Source: an uncultured Oribacterium sp. (GTDB lineage Bacteria; Bacillota; Clostridia; Lachnospirales; Lachnospiraceae). From it: DNA of 9,528 nucleotides. The translations under genes were made by a program, and so were the position numbers. The notes beneath the pieces are model-generated. The model was given only the letters and a program-made list of their open reading frames with translations. It searched no databases and had not been told where the DNA came from. Positions 5,485 to 9,528 of this stretch are shown here, piece after piece. Within the stretch, counting starts at the first letter, position 1. Each line of letters opens with the position of its first letter. The stretch is from NCBI GenBank assembly GCA_934279105.1, contig CAKQWR010000072.1, positions 1-9,528 of the forward strand, in the 5' to 3' direction.

Positions 5485-6835
5485 CGTCTTCCTTCGGGAA
5501 TTTCTTCCGGATATAAAGGAAGGTGATGAGGTGCGCGCTGAAGGTGATCGTCCAGGTGATCGGGTAGCTCATATACAGCCAGTTCAGCGAATGGAAGTAC
5601 GGAAGCCGGAACAGCGTTACCACAAACAGGATACGAAGACCGCAGGCACCGATCAGACTCACAAACATCGGGATCACTGAGTAGCCGAGACCACGCAGCG
5701 AGCCGACCATCACATCCATGATACCACAGAGGAAATACGGCGCAGATACAATCAACAGTCGCTCCTGTCCATAGCGCACAACATCCGGATCCGTCGTAAA
5801 GAAACGAAGAAGCCATGGATCAAGCAGCACCGAACCGATACCCATCACGAGCCCGATGATGACCACCGTAATAAGACAGTCCTTCAGGATACGGTTGATC
5901 CGACTGTACTTTCCGGCACCGAGATTCTGTGCCGTAAAGGAAAGATTCGTCTGATAAATCGAGTTCATCGAAGCATATACGAAGGCCTCGATATTCTGCG
6001 CCGCTGTCGCACCCGCCATCGCAACGGAACCGAAGGAGTTGATGGAACTCTGGATGACCACGTTCGACAGGCTGAAGATGGTACTCTGGAGCCCCGCCGG
6101 CAGGCCGATTTCCATGATGGAACGAAGAAGCTTCGCGTTCACGTGGAGCTTCCGGAGATCAAGATGCAGCGCGCCTTTCTCCCGCATAAGTGTAACCAGC
6201 AGGGCAATGCCGGAAAACGCCTGCGAAATCGTCGTTGCGATTGCAACACCCGCGACACCGATGCCCACCACAAGCACGAAGAAAAGGTTCAGAATGACGT
6301 TGATCACACCGGCGATCATCTGAAAATACAGTGGCCGCTTCGTATCGCCCACTGCACGCAGGATGGCTGCTGCGAAGTCATAAAGCATGATCAGCGGCAT
6401 ACCGAGGAAATAGATGCGAAGATAGAGTACTGAATCTTCGATGACATCCGAAGGCGAGCCCATCAGTTCCAGCATCGGTCTCGCCAGAAACAGGCCGGCG
6501 ACACAGAGAATCGCGCCGAAAATAACCGATACCAGAATCGATGTATGAATCGTATCCGACATTTCCTCCTGTCGTTTCGCCGCATAGTACCGTCCGACAC
6601 AGACATTGACACCGATGGAAAAGCCGACGAAGAGCTGGATGATGAGATTCACCAGTGATTCGGTCGAGCCGACGGCTGCCATCGCCTGTGGGCTGACGAA
6701 ACGACCGACCACGACGATATCAGCAGCGTTAAATAGAAGCTGAAGCACAGAGGCTGCCATGAGCGGCAGCGCAAAGGTGATGACCTTCGGCATGATGACG
6801 CCGGTCGTCATGTCCATCTCATATTTCTTACTCAT
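5480..6835 (-). CDS. MATE family efflux transporter (second copy)
   Basis: A 451-residue MATE transporter with twelve predicted helices. Marks include MTTGVIMPKVITFALPLM at the N-terminus, the FNAADIVVVGRFVSPQAMAA loop, AILRAVGDTKRP between helices 4 and 5, TAAQNIEAF and SFTAQNLGAG in the second half, and GSLRGLGYSVIP as the repeat-equivalent motif. It is clearly a different paralogue from the plus-strand copy, with low overall similarity apart from family motifs and an RKK near the C-terminus. It is the last gene of a LysR / EIIB-like / MATE operon: the EIIB-like stop codon lies 10 bp upstream and only a weak GAGTG site precedes the ATG, so translational coupling is likely. Substrate is unknown; the linked LysR regulator suggests inducible export of a small molecule. 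Confidence 0.93.
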   Translation of the reverse strand: MSKKYEMDMTTGVIMPKVITFALPLMAASVLQLLFNAADIVVVGRFVSPQAMAAVGSTESLVNLIIQLFVGFSIGVNVCVGRYYAAKRQEEMSDTIHTSILVSVIFGAILCVAGLFLARPMLELMGSPSDVIEDSVLYLRIYFLGMPLIMLYDFAAAILRAVGDTKRPLYFQMIAGVINVILNLFFVLVVGIGVAGVAIATTISQAFSGIALLVTLMREKGALHLDLRKLHVNAKLLRSIMEIGLPAGLQSTIFSLSNVVIQSSINSFGSVAMAGATAAQNIEAFVYASMNSIYQTNLSFTAQNLGAGKYSRINRILKDCLITVVIIGLVMGIGSVLLDPWLLRFFTTDPDVVRYGQERLLIVSAPYFLCGIMDVMVGSLRGLGYSVIPMFVSLIGACGLRILFVVTLFRLPYFHSLNWLYMSYPITWTITFSAHLITFLYIRKKFPKEDD

Positions 6836-6845
6836 ATTTATTCAC

Positions 6846-7256
6846 TCACATATTCAATAACTTATGTAGTTCATTTTCTACCGGTTCAACAGAAGAACCA
6901 ATGATAATCTGTACAGCATTTTTACCCGGTCGAAGTACGCCACCGACCTGTGCAGAGCGAATTTTCTTCTCATCTACCGCGTCATACTGACGAATCGTCA
7001 CCTTCAGTCGTGCACCGTCATGCTGAACGTCACTGACATTCTCACGACCTCCGAGACCTTCCAGGATGATCTTTGCAACTTCTGCCGCATCGGATTTATC
7101 ATCCAGCGTGATGTGAAGCTTCTCATCCTCGCGGAGCTTCATCGTGAGCTTATCCGCATTTTTACGTTTGTTATTCTTCTGTACCATGTACGCCACGGCC
7201 AGAAGAAGTGCCACCGCCACGATTGCAACGATGATCATCATCTGCGTATGAAACAT
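6846..7256 (-). CDS. Membrane-anchored degenerate PTS EIIB-like protein
   Basis: A 136-residue protein with one N-terminal membrane helix (about residues 6-24), a basic linker (NNKRKNADK), and a C-terminal domain (about 55-134) resembling the glucose-type phosphotransferase EIIB domain: AKIILEGLGGRENVSDV, then ARLKVTI, then GGVLRPGKNAVQIIIG. In active EIIB the phosphorylated Cys sits in a motif like DACxTRLR. The ungapped match here is QHDGARLK, so Asp80 replaces the Cys while the Arg (R83) is kept; phosphotransfer of the usual kind should be lost. No EIIC or EIIA partner is nearby. AAGGG lies 5 bases before the ATG, 17 bp after the LysR gene. Known family: EIIB fold. Inferred: a sensory or scaffolding role rather than sugar transport. 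Confidence 0.8.
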   Translation of the reverse strand: MFHTQMMIIVAIVAVALLLAVAYMVQKNNKRKNADKLTMKLREDEKLHITLDDKSDAAEVAKIILEGLGGRENVSDVQHDGARLKVTIRQYDAVDEKKIRSAQVGGVLRPGKNAVQIIIGSSVEPVENELHKLLNM

Positions 7257-7273
7257 ACTTTCCCTTTCCGCAC

Positions 7274-8182
7274 TCAGCGTGCCTGTGCCTTATATTTCTG
7301 AAGTTCTGCCACATAACGCTCTCCGATGCCGGAAAGCGGAATCTTCTTTTTCTTGATATAGCCGATGGTCATAATTTCATCGGTGTCGAGCCGTACCGCC
7401 GTGTATTCATCACCGTTCAGTTCCTGACATATGATACCCGAGCACAGGGTGTAGCCATTGAGCCCGACCATCAGATTCAGAAAGGTCGCACGGTCATCAC
7501 ACTTGATGATCTGCTTATAGTCATACGTACTCAGCACCTCTTCCGAGAAGTAGAACGAATTTCGTTCCCCCTGATCGAAGCTGAGGCACGGATAATCCGC
7601 CAGCTCTTCCATACGGATGATATCCTTATGTGCGAGTGGATTATCTTTACTCATAAAGACATAGATATTGCAATCAAAAAGCGGGATGAATTCGAGAGAA
7701 TCCTCCCGTAGGATCTTTCCGATGACCTTACTGTTAAAATCATTCATATAGATGACGCCGATCTCCGAGGTCTGGTTTCGTACATCATTGATGATTTCCA
7801 TCGTCTTCGTTTCCTTGACCGCAAATTCATAGGTATCCATACCATACTCGCGGGCGAGGTGAATAAACGCTTCTACAGCAAAGGTATAGTGCTGCATCGA
7901 TACGGAGAACTTTTTCTTCCGGGTGCCGACATTGACATACTTGTCTTCCATCAGCTGATACTGCTCGACGATCTGCCGTGCATAGCCCAGAAATTCTTCT
8001 CCCTCCGCCGTCGTCACGATACCACGGTTCGAGCGGAGAAAAATCTCAATGCCGATTTCCTTTTCCAGCTCCTTGATCGCCGCCGAAAGTGACGGCTGTG
8101 TAATATACAGATGCTTCGCAGCTTCATTCATGGAGCCACTGTCAGCAACCGCAATCACCTGCCGAAGTTGCTGTAATGTCAT
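7274..8182 (-). CDS. LysR-type transcriptional regulator
   Basis: A 302-residue LysR family regulator. The winged helix-turn-helix fills residues 1-60 (MTLQQLRQVIAVADSGSMNE, then ITQPSLSAAIKELEKEIG and the wing FLRSNRGIVTTAEGEEFL), followed by a linker helix and a periplasmic-binding-protein-like effector domain (about 92-295). The start at 8182 is clear: GGAGGA lies 7 bases upstream and the HTH begins at once. The reading frame continues upstream to 8449 but that part has no family similarity. The regulator heads an operon with the EIIB-like and MATE genes, rather than being divergent from its target as LysR genes often are. The effector is not evident. A long inverted repeat (8210-8250) in its leader is a candidate control site. 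Confidence 0.94.
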   Translation of the reverse strand: MTLQQLRQVIAVADSGSMNEAAKHLYITQPSLSAAIKELEKEIGIEIFLRSNRGIVTTAEGEEFLGYARQIVEQYQLMEDKYVNVGTRKKKFSVSMQHYTFAVEAFIHLAREYGMDTYEFAVKETKTMEIINDVRNQTSEIGVIYMNDFNSKVIGKILREDSLEFIPLFDCNIYVFMSKDNPLAHKDIIRMEELADYPCLSFDQGERNSFYFSEEVLSTYDYKQIIKCDDRATFLNLMVGLNGYTLCSGIICQELNGDEYTAVRLDTDEIMTIGYIKKKKIPLSGIGERYVAELQKYKAQAR

Positions 8183-8209
8183 ACATGTTTCCTCCCAAGA
8201 ATATGAAGG

Positions 8210-8250
8210 TGACCATGCCCTTCGATGCGTTCGAAACGCAGGCATGGTCA
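8210..8250. promoter_or_regulatory. Long inverted repeat in the LysR leader
   Basis: TGACCATGCC (8210-8219) and GGCATGGTCA (8241-8250) form a perfect 10-bp stem; inside, GCGTT/AACGC (8227-8231 and 8235-8239) makes a second short hairpin. It ends 27 bases before the LysR start codon. On the plus strand it is followed by TTTGTTTTCTT and would act as an intrinsic terminator in that direction. On the minus strand, the coding direction here, no T-run follows. It may be an autoregulatory operator, a leader hairpin, or a stop for antisense transcription. Confidence 0.6.
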
Positions 8251-8283
8251 TTTGTTTTCTTCGCCGGTACAGCCATGTATCCC

Positions 8284-8300
8284 GCCATCCTTCGGACGGC
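8284..8300 (-). terminator. Hairpin without T-run downstream of the secreted-protein gene
   Basis: On the minus strand GCCGTCC-GAA-GGATGGC forms a 7-bp stem (one G-U pair), 80 bases beyond the stop codon of the secreted-protein gene. No T-run follows, so it would be at best a weak or factor-dependent terminator. Apart from this and the repeat at 8210-8250, I see nothing in 8183-8379. Confidence 0.25.
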
Positions 8301-8379
8301 GCGCCTATGAACGCAAGCGGCATGATGCTGTGTCGATGTTCACCGCTGCTACGAACGGCTCCTCTGTTACGCTGTATAC

Positions 8380-9165
8380 TTAATAACCTTCGTCTGAGGC
8401 ATAGCTGATGAAGCCAGCCGGATCGATCTGGATATGTGCCGATGTCCACTGCTGCCGATCCTCTCTCGTCAGACAGCCCGGTCCGATGTATCGAATCGAT
8501 CCATCGCTCTCCTTCCGCTCGATGAGGGCATCAAAGCGGAAGGCACCATCGCCTTCAAACACTTTCTTTCCCTTTTTGCCATCCGCCGTCGGCTCATACA
8601 GCTTCATCGTCGCATAGATGACCCAGGTAAAGCCACGCGCTTTTTCCTTCATGATCTGATGACCGGTGCCACTCGAACGATCCGAAAACTCCGCGATCAG
8701 ATTCGGATTTTTCCGAAGCAGCTCACGATAGGTATACGTCTTCTCGTTGAGCTCCTCCACCGGCTTCGTCTGCACCATCCGGGAGCCGTTATAGGCAAGC
8801 CGGACGCCATCCGGTGTCGTCGTATCACTCTGCGCAGAGCCATCCTCGCCGACGTAGAAATTGCCGACCATCTGGTTGACTACCATTTCTCCCGTCGCCG
8901 GATCAACGTAGTAAAACTTCCCATCGTCGATGATCCAGCCGCTTGCAATCGCACCCTCCCGAAAGTAGTACCATGCATCTGTGTTCGGATTCTGATACCA
9001 TCCATCATAAAGCGTTGCTTCGCCGGCCTCATCGACCGTCGCGAAACGGCTCGCACCATCCGCCATCGTGGTCCACATTTCCATGGCCAATGCCGGCGTC
9101 GTGCATGTCATCGCTACAGCCGCACTGACGATGGCTGCGGCCAGCAGCTTCTTTATACTCTTCAT
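8380..9165 (-). CDS. Secreted protein with cell-wall-binding repeats
   Basis: A 261-residue exported protein. Residues 1-27 are a signal peptide (MKSIKK, hydrophobic core, TPALA with likely cleavage before M28). Residues about 54-112 hold choline/cell-wall-binding-type repeats: DGWYQNPNTDAWYYFREGAI, ASGWIIDDGKFYYVDPATGE and a weaker MVGNFYVGEDGSA. These aromatic-Gly repeats usually hold proteins on wall polymers. Residues about 120-261 form a domain I do not recognise, with mixed strands and helices, a KTYTYRELLRKNPNLIAEF segment, a WVIYATMKLYEP strand and one Cys. The ATG at 9165 has AGAGG 6 bases upstream; the ATG directly before it (9168) is possible, while the longer open frame to 9273 lacks support. 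It is monocistronic or follows ddh. No catalytic motif is seen, so a structural, binding or adhesive role is likelier than an enzyme. Confidence 0.85.
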   Translation of the reverse strand: MKSIKKLLAAAIVSAAVAMTCTTPALAMEMWTTMADGASRFATVDEAGEATLYDGWYQNPNTDAWYYFREGAIASGWIIDDGKFYYVDPATGEMVVNQMVGNFYVGEDGSAQSDTTTPDGVRLAYNGSRMVQTKPVEELNEKTYTYRELLRKNPNLIAEFSDRSSGTGHQIMKEKARGFTWVIYATMKLYEPTADGKKGKKVFEGDGAFRFDALIERKESDGSIRYIGPGCLTREDRQQWTSAHIQIDPAGFISYASDEGY

Positions 9166-9182
9166 CATAAACCTCTCATATA

Positions 9183-9203
9183 TTCTTCCCCGAACAGGAA
9201 GAA
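9183..9203. promoter_or_regulatory. Inverted repeat just upstream of the secreted-protein gene
   Basis: TTCTTCC (9183-9189) and GGAAGAA (9197-9203) form a perfect 7-bp inverted repeat with a 7-base gap, ending about 18 bases before the start codon. It could be an operator or a small leader hairpin. No convincing -35/-10 pair could be placed in this stretch. Confidence 0.3.
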
Positions 9204-9225
9204 CACATTTCATAAACAAGGCGCG

Positions 9226-9278
9226 TCTCCGTGCGCCAGGTGAAGTGCCCCTGGCAGAACGATTCATACGCACGGAGA
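9226..9278. repeat. Nested stem-loop between ddh and the secreted-protein gene
   Basis: An outer stem TCTCCGTGC/GCACGGAGA (9226-9234 with 9270-9278) stacks directly on an inner stem GCCAGG/CCTGGC (9235-9240 with 9250-9255) with a 9-base loop; 14 unpaired bases (9256-9269) lie on one side only. It begins 20 bases after the ddh stop codon. The T-content after it on the minus strand is low (GCGCCTTGTTTATG), so it is either a poor terminator for ddh or a structured leader of the secreted-protein gene. Confidence 0.6.
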
Positions 9279-9297
9279 TACCTGTATGGTGAATACA

Positions 9298-9528
9298 TTA
9301 CAGGAGCGTATGTCTCTGCTCCTCTTCTGATTTCGGATTGAGATACTTCGGTGCCACATCAAATACGCTGATGCAGCCGCTCTCACCCTTTGCGGACATA
9401 CGGCTGACGGCACGTGCATAGGCAGCAAGTACAGAACCCGTAAACTCCGGATTCGAATCCAGCTTCAGTCTGTACTCGATCAGCTCATGGTTGTTGCTGT
9501 CACCGGTCACACCGGAACGCATCACGAA
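9298..9528 (-). CDS. ddh: meso-Diaminopimelate dehydrogenase, C-terminal part
   Basis: The last 76 residues of Ddh (EC 1.4.1.16), which makes meso-diaminopimelate from tetrahydrodipicolinate, ammonia and NADPH in one cytoplasmic step, feeding lysine and peptidoglycan synthesis. The gene runs off the right edge; the full protein is usually about 320-330 residues. The end is characteristic: VTGDSNNHELIEYRLKL, then SNPEFTGSVLAAYARAV, then GESGCISVFDVAPKYLNPK, all close to known Ddh C-termini. The stop codon is TAA at 9298-9300. Its presence suggests the dehydrogenase route to DAP and a DAP-type wall. Confidence 0.92.
   Translation of the reverse strand, partial: FVMRSGVTGDSNNHELIEYRLKLDSNPEFTGSVLAAYARAVSRMSAKGESGCISVFDVAPKYLNPKSEEEQRHTLL

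Noticed and set aside
8183..8449. N-terminal extension of the LysR protein upstream of 8182
   Set aside because: LysR proteins start at the HTH; GGAGGA sits 7 bases before the ATG at 8182, and the extra frame overlaps the secreted-protein gene and the inverted repeat.
9166..9273. Longer start for the secreted protein
   Set aside because: The extension would place an Arg-rich segment before the signal peptide and overlaps the stem-loop; AGAGG points to the ATG at 9165.

Overview
The window looks like a chromosomal segment of a low- to mid-GC Gram-positive anaerobe of the Clostridia, most like Lachnospiraceae. The clues are a meso-diaminopimelate dehydrogenase end, a Firmicutes-type DUF1934 protein, YajC, Gly-Trp cell-wall-binding repeats, GGAGG-type ribosome binding sites and intrinsic terminators. 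The family placement is an inference from protein style; no marker gene fixes it.

Left part (1-3044), minus strand: a promoter region leads into a 532-residue protein that joins a Cro/C1-type helix-turn-helix to a HipA-like kinase. It is followed 14 bp later by a DUF1934 (YwiB-like) protein, then after 96 bp by a small membrane-anchored protein of unknown function that ends at a clean intrinsic terminator (285-312). Bases 1-283 hold no convincing gene, but do hold a candidate minus-strand promoter and some structured DNA.

Middle (3045-6835): yajC (minus) ends at a strong terminator, with an unexplained 120-base nested inverted repeat beyond it. yajC and a MATE-family efflux gene (plus) are divergent, with back-to-back promoters; a sequence fitting the CcpA cre consensus lies just downstream of the MATE promoter. 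This MATE gene converges on a second MATE gene (minus). The space between their stop codons is filled by one large imperfect palindrome that also looks like a bidirectional terminator.

Right part (6846-9528), all minus: a LysR-type regulator, a membrane-anchored degenerate PTS EIIB-like protein and the second MATE transporter form a tight operon (gaps of 17 and 10 bp). Upstream lies a secreted protein with cell-wall-binding repeats and an unrecognised C-terminal domain, and at the edge the C-terminal end of ddh (lysine/peptidoglycan precursor synthesis).

The most unusual content is the single-chain HipB-HipA-like fusion, the EIIB-like protein with Asp in place of the catalytic Cys, and several large intergenic stem-loops, above all the palindrome shared by the two MATE genes. 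I see no CRISPR array, tRNA, rRNA, transposase or recognised riboswitch.
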